Shown in pieces: positions 53,519-63,126 of a stretch of DNA of 64,000 nt. The translations under genes were made by a program, and so were the position numbers. The notes under the pieces are model-generated. The model was not told where the DNA came from, did no database searches, and saw only the letters and a program-made list of their open reading frames with translations. Each line of letters begins with the position of its first letter. Position 1 is the stretch's first letter. This DNA is from Olegusella massiliensis (lineage in GTDB: Bacteria > Actinomycetota > Coriobacteriia > Coriobacteriales > Atopobiaceae), in contig NZ_FLLS01000002.1 in NCBI RefSeq assembly GCF_900078545.1, positions 1,187,404 to 1,251,403 on the forward strand, given 5' to 3'.

Positions 53519-53698
53519 ATGGCTATTAGTTACGTAGATTCCAGCGAGCTCGATGAGTATCTGATGATGCCTGATTGCCCTGAATGTGGTAGTGAGGACG
53601 TAGTCTGTACGGAGACCTACCAAGATGGTGAGTGGACCATCAAGCAGTATTTCTGCAACAAATGTGGACATGTTTGGGTTGAGCGAAGCAAGGCATAA
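53519..53698 (+). CDS. Small zinc-ribbon protein
   Basis: 59 residues. CPECG and CNKCG separated by about 22 residues form a rubredoxin-like zinc ribbon knuckle. There are no other domains. The ATG at 53519 is preferred to the upstream frame start because it follows a purine-rich site (AGGGG). Such proteins may bind nucleic acid or act as small metal-binding factors. Function unknown. Confidence 0.7.
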   Translation: MAISYVDSSELDEYLMMPDCPECGSEDVVCTETYQDGEWTIKQYFCNKCGHVWVERSKA

Positions 53699-53730
53699 GA
53701 TTGCGAGCCAAGATATAAGACAATCGCTGC

Positions 53731-55101
53731 TTATATCAATTGAAACGCGGCTTCGGCAATGAGCTCGCTTACGGTGGGATGCGGGTGGATTGTTGCAGCA
53801 AGCTGGGCTGCTGTCATGTTTTGTGCGATGGCTACAGCGATCTCTCCGATGAGGTCGGTGGCACGCGGACACACAAGCTGTGCCCCTAAAATTTGTCCGT
53901 CATCTTTTGCGGCAATAAGCTTGAGATAGCCTGAGTCGCCACCTTCTATCAGACATTTTGCATTGGACCCACTTACGACTTTTGCCACACGGATTGAGAG
54001 TTTGCGCTCTTTTGCCTCGGTTTCGGTCATGCCGATGGATGCTACTTCAGGTGAGGTATAGACACAGCTAGGAATGAGCTGCTCATTTATGAGCTGCTCC
54101 TCATGACAGATGGCCCGTATCACATTGCGTGCCTGAGCCATTGCAACGTGTGCGAGTTGAGCTGTACCTGCACGGACATCGCCGATTGCCCACACATGAG
54201 GTAGGCTACTGCGTCCGTCATTATCGCAAATGAGAGCACCGCGTTCTAACTTTGCGCAGATAGTATCTGCAAATAAGCCCGTTGTTTCGGCAGCGCGTCC
54301 CGTAGCAATAAGTACGCCATGAGCACACAGCTGTTGTTCGTTACCCTTTTTGTCGCAATATCTGACGCATAGGGTATCGTTTTGCTGCGTAATTTCAGCA
54401 ACACGAGCAGACGTTTCAATCTTGACCTTTGATTTTTTGAGATGCATGTTTACCCGCTGGGCGATTTCCTTGTCAAAGGGTGGCAGTATGCGCTCCATTG
54501 CCTCAAGAATGCTCACTTGTCGACTTAATGCAGCATATAGTTCTGCACATTCGACTCCGATAACGCCACCGCCAATAATTATCAAGGAGGAAAGATCTGC
54601 ACCTTCACCCTCAAGGATATCATCGCTGGTAAGTACCCCAGGAAGATCGATGCCAGGAATAGGAATGCGTTTGGGCACCGAGCCTGTGGCGATGATAAGC
54701 TCATGTGCTTCGTATTCCATTCCGCCGCAAACAATGATGCACGATGCATCATTTGCAGAAGTGAGCTGCGCCTCTCCTTCTATTAACGTAACTTTGTCGT
54801 TTTTCATAAGTTTGGCGAGACCATCACGAAGACCGGTCACGATTTTTGTCTTGTGCGCATGCATGGCAGAAAAGTCCAACACTACGCCCGAGCAGCTGAT
54901 GCCATATTCACTTCCGCTGCTTGCCTCAACGAAAGCTTTAGATGAGTGAAGTAGAGCTTTTGTAGGTATGCAACCGCGGTTAAGGCAGGTACCACCAAGG
55001 AGATTGCGCTCAAATAAAACGACCGATTTGCCTCGACGAGCAGCCTCGTGGGCTGCGGTATAGCCGCCAGGACCTGCACCGATAATGGCAATATCAAACA
55101 T
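53731..55101 (-). CDS. lpdA: Dihydrolipoyl dehydrogenase (glycine cleavage L protein)
   Basis: 456 residues. The FAD motif IIGAGPGGYTAAHEA starts at residue 6, the redox disulfide is GGTCLNRGCIPTK (Cys39/Cys44), the NAD motif is IIIGGGVIGVECAELY and the C-terminal catalytic HPHPTVSE is intact. It reoxidises the lipoyl arm of GcvH. It is the last gene of the minus-strand gcv operon, 8 bases after lplA. No 2-oxoacid dehydrogenase genes are nearby, so the glycine cleavage role is the natural one. Confidence 0.95.
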   Translation of the reverse strand: MFDIAIIGAGPGGYTAAHEAARRGKSVVLFERNLLGGTCLNRGCIPTKALLHSSKAFVEASSGSEYGISCSGVVLDFSAMHAHKTKIVTGLRDGLAKLMKNDKVTLIEGEAQLTSANDASCIIVCGGMEYEAHELIIATGSVPKRIPIPGIDLPGVLTSDDILEGEGADLSSLIIIGGGVIGVECAELYAALSRQVSILEAMERILPPFDKEIAQRVNMHLKKSKVKIETSARVAEITQQNDTLCVRYCDKKGNEQQLCAHGVLIATGRAAETTGLFADTICAKLERGALICDNDGRSSLPHVWAIGDVRAGTAQLAHVAMAQARNVIRAICHEEQLINEQLIPSCVYTSPEVASIGMTETEAKERKLSIRVAKVVSGSNAKCLIEGGDSGYLKLIAAKDDGQILGAQLVCPRATDLIGEIAVAIAQNMTAAQLAATIHPHPTVSELIAEAAFQLI

Positions 55102-55109
55102 GTTTTCTC

Positions 55110-56099
55110 CTAGCGGGCAGCAATTGATAGGACTAATTGTGCAAGGTCAAAGGCGACCTGCTTATCTATTTTTTCGCCCTCAAGGCGGGATCGCAATTCG
55201 GACGCATCAAGTGCGCAACCCGAAAGGGCGCGTTCTACAAGGATGGGTAAACCTTCGGCAAGAGCGTCTGTCCAGAGATAGGCTTGCTGTATGAGTCCCT
55301 CTGCAATCTCAAGGTCAAGACGGACGGTGCCCCAAGAAAATCGAGCTTCAGCTCCTTGGGACAGATGGCGTTTTTTCCCAAGATTCCATGCTGGCGAAGC
55401 AAAATGCGTGCGGAGCTGCTCAAGATACTCCTCATCAAGTTGAGTAGAATCTATGCGCTCTACCTGAGAGTTGAAGACCTTTCCAAATGACTGGCCAAGC
55501 GCAGACTTGAGCTGCTGTATGGTGAGCGAGGGCGAAAGTTCGGATAGGTTGACAACACGTGAGCGTATCGATTTGACGCCGCGTGCTTGTAATTTGAGTG
55601 GTGAAGGTTGCAAGTAGCGGCTCAGTGCGCCGAAATCTGCTGCAACAAGAAGTGTTCCATGGTGGTAGCTATGCTCACCTTCGTGCAAATACGCACAACC
55701 CGAAAACTTTCTTCCATCTACGGTGAGGTCATTGCGACCTGTAGCCTGCGCATTGATACCAAGTGACTGTAACGCGTTAAGTATTACCGCATTTTGCTTT
55801 GCAATATCAAAGTCTTTTGTTGGTATAAGGAAGGTAAAGTTCAAATTGCCAAGATCGTGATATACTGCACCGCCTCCAGAAAGTCGCCGCACAAGGTGCC
55901 CACCCTCAGCTTCGAGAGCACATACATCACATTCATCCAAAGCATTTTGATTGCGCCCAATTACCACGGTGTGGGCATTTTGCCAGAGATAAAGTACGCA
56001 GCAATTGGGGCCCGTCTGCTCAAATAAGAGTCTCTCAAGAGCAAGATTGGCATAGGGGTCATAGCCTTTTGCCTCTATGAGTCCCAAGTTCTTTATCAC
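55110..56099 (-). CDS. lplA: Lipoate-protein ligase A
   Basis: 329 residues. The lipoate-binding RRLSGGGAVYHDLGNLNFTF motif, VIGRNQNALDE and DLTVDGRKFSGCA (catalytic Lys) are all present, and a C-terminal accessory domain follows. It attaches lipoate, probably scavenged, to GcvH. The start is GTG at 56099 after GAGGAAATCACC; the frame opens seven codons earlier at TTG. It sits between gcvPB and lpdA in the riboswitch-controlled operon. Confidence 0.93.
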   Translation of the reverse strand: MIKNLGLIEAKGYDPYANLALERLLFEQTGPNCCVLYLWQNAHTVVIGRNQNALDECDVCALEAEGGHLVRRLSGGGAVYHDLGNLNFTFLIPTKDFDIAKQNAVILNALQSLGINAQATGRNDLTVDGRKFSGCAYLHEGEHSYHHGTLLVAADFGALSRYLQPSPLKLQARGVKSIRSRVVNLSELSPSLTIQQLKSALGQSFGKVFNSQVERIDSTQLDEEYLEQLRTHFASPAWNLGKKRHLSQGAEARFSWGTVRLDLEIAEGLIQQAYLWTDALAEGLPILVERALSGCALDASELRSRLEGEKIDKQVAFDLAQLVLSIAAR

Positions 56100-56135
56100 G
56101 GTGATTTCCTCTCGTGGCAATTGGGCGTTTCTTAG

Positions 56136-57575
56136 TTACTCAACATCAAAGTCATAGCGTAGGTGTGGTTTACGTGCAGCACCCACCTCATCCGGTCGTC
56201 CTATAGGACAGCTAAAGGGCGCATCGTGCAGACGTGTCCCATCGTGGCGCGCCTCGGTCAAAATAGTCTTGAGGATGCCGATAAACTCATCAAGAGTTTC
56301 TTTGCCCTCAGTTTCGGTAGGCTCTACCATGAGTGACTCGTGCACGATAAGCGGGAAATACATAGTGGGTGGATGAATACCAAAATCAAGCATACGCTTG
56401 GCAACATCCATTGCAGACACGCCGCATTCATCCTTGAGAGGCCCTATATCCATCACAAATTCGTGCATACAAGAATCAGGGAAGGGGATAGTAAAATCCT
56501 TACGTAGCGCTGCAAGTAGATAGTTTGCATTCAAAACTGCATTGGCGGAGCTCTGTCTCATGCCGTCTGCGCCAAGTGACAAGATGTAGGCATATGCACG
56601 CAGAACTACAAGGAAATTCCCATAGAAGCTACGTACCCTCCCAACACTTTTTGAGGGCGTCTCAAAGCTAAAGCCAGCATCAGTTTTGGTGATAAGAGGT
56701 CCTGGCAAATAAGGTGCAAGTTCTGCTTTGCAAAGTACAGGACCCGCACCTGGGCCACCTCCGCCATGAGGTGTCGAGAAGGTCTTGTGCAGGTTGAGAT
56801 GGGTGCAATCAAACCCCATATCGCCTGGGCGGACGCGTCCCATAATTGCGTTGAGATTTGCACCGTCGTAATAGCAAAGGCCTCCCGCTTCGTGGATGAT
56901 GCGGGTAATCTCAAGAATATTGCGATCAAAAAGCCCGAGGGTATTGGGATTGGTGAGCATCAGCCCCGCGGTGTGGGGACCTACGGCTGCCTTGAGTGCA
57001 TCGAGGTCGACTCCGCCTTCATCGTTAGAAGCTACCGAAATTACCTGAAAACCAGCCATACTTGCCGAGGCGGGATTGGTGCCATGCGCAGTATCAGGAA
57101 CGATAATTTCATCACGTTCGGCTTTACCATGATCAAGGAGCCAAGCACGGATGAGCAGCAGTCCCGTAAGCTCGCCATGGGCACCTGCTGCCGGCTGTAA
57201 GGTGGTCGCATCCATGCCACACACTTCGCGAAGGGTGTGATCGATGTTATAAAGCAGCTCAAGGCAGCCCTGCACCGTTGACAGAGGCTGCAAAGGATGG
57301 ATGTCAGCAAAATTTGGCATGCTGGCAAGGACTTCATTGACGCTGGGATTGTATTTCATGGTGCAAGATCCCAGGGGATAAAAACCATCATTGACACCAT
57401 GGGTCTGCTTCATAAGCTCGGTGTAATGGCGAGCTATATCGACTTCGGAGAGCTCGGGAAGCCTTGGTGCCTGTGTGCGTAACTGTGCGGCATCAAAGTG
57501 AACCTCAGCTACGTCTAGTGCGGGTAGAAGCTCGCAATGACGCCCCGAAACACTACGCTCAAAGAGGAGTTTCAT
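56136..57575 (-). CDS. gcvPB: Glycine dehydrogenase (decarboxylating) subunit 2
   Basis: 479 residues, the C-terminal half of P protein. The PLP lysine is in HLNLHKTFSTPHGGGGPG (Lys264), with DTAHGTNPASA and YPLGSCTMKYNP upstream. With GcvPA it decarboxylates glycine and passes the aminomethyl group to GcvH. Its ATG overlaps the gcvPA stop by four bases, a sign of equimolar expression. Confidence 0.96.
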   Translation of the reverse strand: MKLLFERSVSGRHCELLPALDVAEVHFDAAQLRTQAPRLPELSEVDIARHYTELMKQTHGVNDGFYPLGSCTMKYNPSVNEVLASMPNFADIHPLQPLSTVQGCLELLYNIDHTLREVCGMDATTLQPAAGAHGELTGLLLIRAWLLDHGKAERDEIIVPDTAHGTNPASASMAGFQVISVASNDEGGVDLDALKAAVGPHTAGLMLTNPNTLGLFDRNILEITRIIHEAGGLCYYDGANLNAIMGRVRPGDMGFDCTHLNLHKTFSTPHGGGGPGAGPVLCKAELAPYLPGPLITKTDAGFSFETPSKSVGRVRSFYGNFLVVLRAYAYILSLGADGMRQSSANAVLNANYLLAALRKDFTIPFPDSCMHEFVMDIGPLKDECGVSAMDVAKRMLDFGIHPPTMYFPLIVHESLMVEPTETEGKETLDEFIGILKTILTEARHDGTRLHDAPFSCPIGRPDEVGAARKPHLRYDFDVE

Positions 57576-58888
57576 ACACCGCTCACCTCCTTAAGAGCAG
57601 CAATGAGTAGGTCGATTTGCTCGCGGTTGTTGAGTTCGGTACAGCACCAGAGCAAACCCCCGGCAACAGGAAGACCGGCAAGGATTCCCCTCTCGCTCAG
57701 CTTGGCTACAATTTGTTCTGCATCGAAGGGACAGTTGGTAAGGAACTCATGGAAGAAAGGACGCGTGTCACGTAAGCTAAACCCAGGGATTTCTTCAAGG
57801 CACCTTTGCAGGTAATGTGCATGAGCAGTACAGCTTTGTGCGACTTGATAGATGCCTTTGGGGCCCATCGCTGCGAGATAAACCGAAGCTGTCATAGCGC
57901 ACAGTGCTTCATTAGAGCAAACATTAGACGAGGCTTTTTCACGGCGAATATGCTGCTCGCGTGCTTGGAGCGTCAATACAAAAGCGCGACGTCCCTTCGC
58001 ATCAGAGGTCTCGCCTACAATGCGGCCAGGCATCTTGCGCATGAGCTTTTTTGTGCATGTCATCAAACCCAGATAAGGACCGCCAAAGCTTAGCGGCATA
58101 CCAAGAGCTTGCCCTTCGCCTACGGCTATATCAACTCCATACTCACCAGGAGTTTTGAGTAAGCCCAAGGAAATAGGATTAAAGCTCATAACAAGCTTGG
58201 CGCCATTGCTGTGTGTTGCGGCAACAATTGCATCAATATCTTCAATCACACCATAGTAGTTAGGACTTTGTACCAGCACAGCGGCTGTGCCAGCATTCAT
58301 AGTGCTTTCAAGTGCAGCGATGTCAGTTGCACACTTATCTGCAGCTACCACGTGTACGGGAACTTTGCGGCTTGCACAATACGTCTTGACGACAGCGATG
58401 GTTTGCGGGTCGACCGTAGCAGAAATAATAACGTCTTGGCGTTTGCGCTCTTGGCACATCAACACTGCTTCTGCAGCAGCGCTTGCCCCGTCATACATAG
58501 ATGCGTTGGAAACCTCCATGCCTGTGAGTTCGCAAATCTGTGTCTGGTACTCAAAGATTGACTGGAGCACACCTTGACTTATTTCTGCTTGATAAGGCGT
58601 GTAAGCCGTGCGGAATTCCTCCTTGCTCGTAACGCTCTGCACGATTGCAGGGATGTAGTGGCGGTAGGCGCCAGCGCCGCGAAAGATGCTCTGAAAACGC
58701 TGATTTTTATTGGCAAGCTTGCTGAGAGTATCAACAACTTCTAATTCGCTTTTCCCTACAGGGAGCTCGAGTTTGGATACCAGCGCTTCTTTGGGGACTA
58801 CTTGATAGAGTTCATCTAAGGAGTTGAGGCCTACGGTTGAGAGCAGCTCTTTTTGCTCTGCTGCAGTTGATGGGACGTAGACTCCCAT
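57572..58888 (-). CDS. gcvPA: Glycine dehydrogenase (decarboxylating) subunit 1
   Basis: 438 residues, the N-terminal half of P protein. FRGAGAYRHYIPAIVQ, FRTAYTPYQAEISQG and FEYQTQICELTGMEVSNASMYDG are strongly conserved in GcvPA. The split P protein is typical of Firmicutes and some Actinobacteria. GAGGAGG lies in the end of gcvH, and the two genes are 3 bases apart. Confidence 0.96.
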   Translation of the reverse strand: MGVYVPSTAAEQKELLSTVGLNSLDELYQVVPKEALVSKLELPVGKSELEVVDTLSKLANKNQRFQSIFRGAGAYRHYIPAIVQSVTSKEEFRTAYTPYQAEISQGVLQSIFEYQTQICELTGMEVSNASMYDGASAAAEAVLMCQERKRQDVIISATVDPQTIAVVKTYCASRKVPVHVVAADKCATDIAALESTMNAGTAAVLVQSPNYYGVIEDIDAIVAATHSNGAKLVMSFNPISLGLLKTPGEYGVDIAVGEGQALGMPLSFGGPYLGLMTCTKKLMRKMPGRIVGETSDAKGRRAFVLTLQAREQHIRREKASSNVCSNEALCAMTASVYLAAMGPKGIYQVAQSCTAHAHYLQRCLEEIPGFSLRDTRPFFHEFLTNCPFDAEQIVAKLSERGILAGLPVAGGLLWCCTELNNREQIDLLIAALKEVSGV

Positions 58889-58891
58889 GGT

Positions 58892-59278
58892 TTATGCCTC
58901 CTCGTTGGCGCAATGTTTCATGTAAGCTTTGGCATCAAGCAGCTCTTCTATATCACTGACATCTTCAACTTTGATGAGCCAACTGCCATAAGGATCCTCA
59001 TTTACCAGCTCAGGAGCATCAGCAAGTTCCTCGTTGACTGCAGCAACGGTGCCTGTGAGCGGGCTAAATACATCGGATACTGCTTTGACAGACTCGATAT
59101 CAGCAAAAGGTTCGCCAGCAGTGATGGTATCGCCTTCTTCGGGAAGGTTGACAAATACGATGTCGCCAAGGGAATCTTGCGCAAAGTCAGTCAGACCTAT
59201 TGCATAGATATCGCCATTTTTCTCGACCCACTCATGGGAGGTGGTGTACTCAAGTTCTTCTTTGACCTCTGCCATCAT
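58892..59278 (-). CDS. gcvH: Glycine cleavage system H protein
   Basis: 128 residues. The lipoyl-lysine motif ESVKAVSD (Lys65) and the YTTSHEWV and [19 protein letters not shown] segments are canonical. It shuttles the aminomethyl group between P, T and L proteins. Two tandem ATGs are possible; AAAGGA precedes the first. It lies 67 bases after gcvT. Confidence 0.96.
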   Translation of the reverse strand: MMAEVKEELEYTTSHEWVEKNGDIYAIGLTDFAQDSLGDIVFVNLPEEGDTITAGEPFADIESVKAVSDVFSPLTGTVAAVNEELADAPELVNEDPYGSWLIKVEDVSDIEELLDAKAYMKHCANEEA

Positions 59279-59345
59279 GCAATCCTTTCTTACTGCTTTT
59301 AGTTATTCGGACTTTTTAAGTCCGCTTAGTGCTAAGAAGTGCAAA

Positions 59346-60428
59346 TTAGTCGCGCTTGTAAAAAGGAAGTTCTACGATACGCACAGCTAAGCGCCTGCCA
59401 CGGACATCGGCTTCTGCCTGAGTGCCCACTGCGGCATGAGCAACATCGACCTTTGCCATAGCAATTGACTGCTTAAGATGAGGTGCAAACGTGCCAGAAG
59501 TTGTGTGGCCAATAAGTTCATCGCCAATGTAGAGGTTTTGATGTTCGCGTAGAATGCCACGTTCTGTTGCAATAAGACCCACGCGAATGACCTGAGGATC
59601 GCCTTTGGAAAGCAAAGCATCGCGTCCGATGAAGTCGTCTTTGTTGAGTTTGACGCCAAAGTTCAGACCTGCTTCTAGCGGTGTGGTTTGCTCATCCATT
59701 TCATGCCCATAAAGTGGCATCGCTGCTTCAAGGCGCAGAGTATCTCGAGCACCCAAACCACAGGGAATAAGCCCTTCGTCTTTGCCTGCTTCGCGGAAGA
59801 GCTGCCAGAGTTTTGTGACCTGATCGTTTGCACAGTACAGCTCAAAACCCTTTTCACCGGTATAGCCTGTGCTTGACACCAGGCAGTCAATGTCACCCAC
59901 GAGAACATGAGGACAAAAACTGTAATAGCCTTGGGGTAGCGTTTGGGGATCAGTTAGTTTTTCGATAATGGTTTGCGCCAAAGGTCCCTGTAGTGCAAGT
60001 TGGGCAGTACTGCTTGATAGGTCTTCAAATTGCGTATCAGGCAGTAAGTTTGCCTGCATGTGAGCAATATCTTTGTCATGATTATCGGCGTTGATAACAA
60101 CAAAATAGTCATCGTCGGCAAACTTATAGACGATAAGGTCATCGATGCAACCGCCCTGCTCATTACACATAATGCCGTAACGACATTTGCCTATCTTCAT
60201 TTTGCTGTAGTCGTTGGTAAGTAAATGATTGATGGTAGCAAGAGCACCAGGACCTGAAAAACGTACTTCGCCCATATGAGATACATCAAAAAGACCGCAA
60301 TGTGTACGTACGGCTTCATGCTCTGTGCGAATGCCGGTGGGGTACTGTACTGGCAGCAGGTAGCCAGCAAAGGGGACGATTTTTCCACCTTCTTTTACAT
60401 GGATGTCGTACAGGGGTGTTTTTTTCAT
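59346..60428 (-). CDS. gcvT: Aminomethyltransferase (glycine cleavage T protein)
   Basis: 360 residues. GLFDVSHMGEVRFSGPGA, the GYTGEKGFELY segment and the GLGARDTLRLEAAMPLYG motif identify GcvT, which transfers a methylene group to tetrahydrofolate and releases ammonia. GAGGGAG precedes the ATG. It is the first gene of the gcvT-gcvH-gcvPA-gcvPB-lplA-lpdA operon and lies directly downstream of a tandem glycine riboswitch. Confidence 0.96.
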   Translation of the reverse strand: MKKTPLYDIHVKEGGKIVPFAGYLLPVQYPTGIRTEHEAVRTHCGLFDVSHMGEVRFSGPGALATINHLLTNDYSKMKIGKCRYGIMCNEQGGCIDDLIVYKFADDDYFVVINADNHDKDIAHMQANLLPDTQFEDLSSSTAQLALQGPLAQTIIEKLTDPQTLPQGYYSFCPHVLVGDIDCLVSSTGYTGEKGFELYCANDQVTKLWQLFREAGKDEGLIPCGLGARDTLRLEAAMPLYGHEMDEQTTPLEAGLNFGVKLNKDDFIGRDALLSKGDPQVIRVGLIATERGILREHQNLYIGDELIGHTTSGTFAPHLKQSIAMAKVDVAHAAVGTQAEADVRGRRLAVRIVELPFYKRD

Positions 60429-60486
60429 AGCTACTCCCTCGAGACTTTGTGGCTTCCAGCGCGAAACGGTAGAGTCATGTTTTACG

Positions 60487-60511
60487 AACAGAGCAAAACT
60501 TCAGCTCTGTG
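60487..60511 (-). promoter_or_regulatory. Hairpin after the second glycine aptamer (expression platform candidate)
   Basis: ACAGAGC and GCTCTGT arms with a short loop lie immediately downstream of aptamer 2 on the minus strand. No clear T-run follows, so control may act on translation or by alternative pairing rather than simple termination. Confidence 0.4.
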
Positions 60512-60512
60512 C

Positions 60513-60690
60513 CCTTGTCTTTGACCTGAAAGATTCTCCAAATAAATGGATTGCTTCTTCGGTGGTCAGATGACCTTTCCAAGGTTTCGTCGGCGAACGG
60601 TCCTTTTGCCTGAGAGTTATTGCCGCCCCTTCGGCTCCGTGTGAGTCACGGTCTCTTCCGTTCGTGTCTTCCGAGAGTATTCATTTGTCG
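60513..60690 (-). ncRNA. Tandem glycine riboswitch
   Basis: Read on the minus strand there are two consecutive glycine aptamers. The first (about 60594-60664) is closed by CGAACGG/CCGTTCG and has the conserved CTCTCAGGCAAAAGGACCG 3' core. The second (about 60513-60584) is closed by CCTTG/CAAGG and has the core CTTTCAGGTCAAAGACAAGG. The two are joined by a 9-base linker. Glycine binding would switch on the gcv operon that begins 85 bases downstream. The 455-base region upstream of gcvT has no other recognised element. Confidence 0.93.
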
Positions 60691-60883
60691 TACCTGTAGG
60701 TACTTGTCGCCATACTAACAAGTGATTTCGTGTTTTATCACTAGCAATCGCTTTGGGGTGGCGGAGACACGGTGAACGGAGTAGTGAGGATGAAAGTAAG
60801 CTGTTTTGCCTGTTATTATCGATTAAGAAGTAAAGCAACGTGAGACTGTCTTGTAGTATGCAAAGCAGGATATGAGGAGAGAT

Positions 60884-62563
60884 ATGGCAGAGTTTGTCTA
60901 CCAGATGTACAAGGTTCGCAAAGCTTTTGAGGGCAAAGTCATTCTTGATGATGTGACGATGGGCTTTTTCCCTGGCGCCAAGATTGGCGTTGTCGGTCCT
61001 AATGGTATGGGTAAGTCGACCCTGCTCAAAATCATGGCAGGCATGGAAGATATTTCCGCAGGTGAAGCAAGAATGGCACCAGGCTATAGCGTAGGTATGC
61101 TACAGCAGGAACCACCTTTGGATGATTCCAAAACGGTTAAAGAAAACATCGAGATGGCTTTTGGCGATTTGCTTGCCAAGATTGAGCGCTTCAACAAAAT
61201 CGGTGAGGAAATGGGCGAGCCTGATGCTGATTTTGATGCTCTGATGAGCGAGATGGGTGAGCTACAAACTGAGATTGATGCGGCAAATGGCTGGGATCTG
61301 GATAGCCAGCTGACGCAGGCGATGGATGCTCTGCAGTGTCCTGATCCAGATGAGCAGGTTGACCACCTGTCGGGTGGCGAGCGTCGTCGTGTGGCGTTAT
61401 GCAAGCTCTTGCTGGAGGCGCCTGATTTGCTGCTGCTAGACGAGCCAACCAACCATCTGGATGCTGAGTCGGTACTTTGGCTTGAGCAGTTCCTCAAGAA
61501 TTACCCTGGTGCAGTGCTGGCAGTTACACATGACCGCTATTTCTTGGATAACGTTGCCGAATGGATTTGCGAGGTTGACCGCGGAACGTTGTATCCCTAT
61601 AAGGGTAATTACTCCACCTATTTAGAGACCAAAGCAGCCCGCCTTGAGATGGAGTCCAAGCAAAATGCTCGTCGCGCCAAAAAGATGAAGTCTGAGTTGG
61701 AGTGGGTGCGCAGCTCTCAGAAAGCACGCCAAGCAAAAAGCCGTGCTCGTCTTGCCGCGTATGAGCAAATGGAGGCGGAGGCACGCCAGACCAAAAAGAC
61801 TGACTTTACAGATATCCAGATTCCCGTGGGTCCTCGTTTGGGTAACAAGGTGCTTGAGGTTGAGCATCTGCATAAGGCCTTTGGTGAGCGCGTGCTCATT
61901 GATGAGTTGAGCTTTACGTTGCCACGCAATGGTATTGTTGGTGTGATTGGCCCCAACGGTGTAGGTAAGTCGACACTCTTCAAAATGATAGTGGGCCAGG
62001 AGCAGCCAACGTCTGGCTTGTTGGAGTTGGGGGAGACGGTAAAGCTTTCCTATGTCGATCAGGGACGCGCTGGCCTTGATGCCGAAAAAACTGTTTGGGA
62101 AGTTGTATCGGATGGTAATGATTATATAGTTGTCGGCGATCAGGAAATTCCCAGCCGTGCCTATGTTTCTGCTTTTGGTTTTAAGGGCACCGACCAGCAA
62201 AAACGTGCAGGTGTTTTGTCTGGGGGCGAGCGAAATAGGCTCAATCTTGCTTTGACCTTACGACAGGGTGGCAACCTGCTGTTACTCGATGAGCCTACTA
62301 ACGACTTAGATACTGAGACGCTTGAGAGCTTGGAAGAAGCTTTGCTTGCCTTCCCTGGCTGTGCTGTGATTACTAGCCATGACCGTTGGTTTATGGACCG
62401 TGTTGCCACGCATATTTTGGCATGGGAAGGTACTGACGAAAATCCTGGTGCCTGGCATTGGTTCGAAGGCAACTTCGAAGACTATCAAGCAGATCGCATA
62501 CGCCGTCTAGGCCCGGATGCTGCGCGACCTCATCGCCTGCATCGCAAGCTTACAAGGGACTAG
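60884..62563 (+). CDS. ettA: Energy-dependent translational throttle protein EttA (ABC-F)
   Basis: 559 residues, close to E. coli EttA (555). It has two ATPase domains: Walker A GPNGMGKST and GPNGVGKST, signatures LSGGERRRV and LSGGERNRL, Walker B LLLLDEPTNHLD and LLLLDEPTNDLD. The linker (P-site tRNA interaction motif) of charged helices lies at about 245-310. No membrane segment is present. ABC-F proteins bind the ribosomal E site and gate the first steps of elongation. GAGGAG supports the ATG at 60884 over 60872. Confidence 0.94.
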   Translation: MAEFVYQMYKVRKAFEGKVILDDVTMGFFPGAKIGVVGPNGMGKSTLLKIMAGMEDISAGEARMAPGYSVGMLQQEPPLDDSKTVKENIEMAFGDLLAKIERFNKIGEEMGEPDADFDALMSEMGELQTEIDAANGWDLDSQLTQAMDALQCPDPDEQVDHLSGGERRRVALCKLLLEAPDLLLLDEPTNHLDAESVLWLEQFLKNYPGAVLAVTHDRYFLDNVAEWICEVDRGTLYPYKGNYSTYLETKAARLEMESKQNARRAKKMKSELEWVRSSQKARQAKSRARLAAYEQMEAEARQTKKTDFTDIQIPVGPRLGNKVLEVEHLHKAFGERVLIDELSFTLPRNGIVGVIGPNGVGKSTLFKMIVGQEQPTSGLLELGETVKLSYVDQGRAGLDAEKTVWEVVSDGNDYIVVGDQEIPSRAYVSAFGFKGTDQQKRAGVLSGGERNRLNLALTLRQGGNLLLLDEPTNDLDTETLESLEEALLAFPGCAVITSHDRWFMDRVATHILAWEGTDENPGAWHWFEGNFEDYQADRIRRLGPDAARPHRLHRKLTRD

Positions 62564-62591
62564 ACTCTGCTTTTCTGCTAAGTGATTTTGG

Positions 62592-62620
62592 TGCCGCTCC
62601 ATTGCTGGGGCGGCATTTTT
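62592..62620 (+). terminator. Rho-independent terminator after ettA
   Basis: TGCCGCTCCA and TGGGGCGGCA form a 10-bp stem with one G-T wobble and a 4-base loop, followed by TTTTT. Confidence 0.9.
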
Positions 62621-62770
62621 GTACGGGTCATCAACCCTGTTGCACGCGTTTTTATGCGCGAGACAAGAAGTAGGTCAGCATCAAAAGCCACTCTATGATT
62701 TGTGACTTGGTGGAGGACGAAAAGGGGACGAGTTTTGGCAAGCAGAGCTGACCTGCTAGGTGAGGGAAAA

Positions 62771-62827
62771 AACACTGTATTGTGACCGGAAATCGCAGCT
62801 CCAGCATGCAAAACACCGTTTTGTGAC
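62771..62827. repeat. Pair of 16-base direct repeats with internal symmetry
   Basis: AACACTGTATTGTGAC (62771-62786) and AACACCGTTTTGTGAC (62812-62827) match at 14 of 16 positions and start 41 bases apart, about four helical turns. Each contains an inverted CAC...GTG. This looks like a cooperative regulator site, but no promoter is adjacent. Confidence 0.45.
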
Positions 62828-63089
62828 AAATTAATTGTTTGATAAAGCATCCAGCAGCTGTTTTGTAAAAGACAAATTCATGTTTTGATGTTTTTACAAT
62901 TTTAGAGGTTGCGAAAGAGTTTCTTTGCGGTGGTAGTGACGTATGAAATGATGCTTCCTGGGTAGCAGATAGTTAATACACAAGTCTCATGCGCGTGGAT
63001 AAATATGGGGTTCTACCTATGCTCGCACGTTAGAACCAATCACAGTTTATCGTGTCAATACTGAAGTCGAAGATTTAAGTTAGCTAAGG

Positions 63090-63117
63090 TTGACAAATGT
63101 AAAATAAGAAATACCCT
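63090..63117 (+). promoter_or_regulatory. Candidate promoter of the ZinT-type lipoprotein gene
   Basis: Perfect TTGACA followed after 16 bases by TACCCT, about 55 bases upstream of the ATG. The -10 is weak, which could mean activator dependence. Confidence 0.45.
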
Positions 63118-63126
63118 AGTAAAAGT

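Noticed and set aside
62771-62827. NrdR boxes
   Set aside because: The repeats loosely recall NrdR sites but spacing (41 bases) and sequence do not fit, and no ribonucleotide reductase gene is present.
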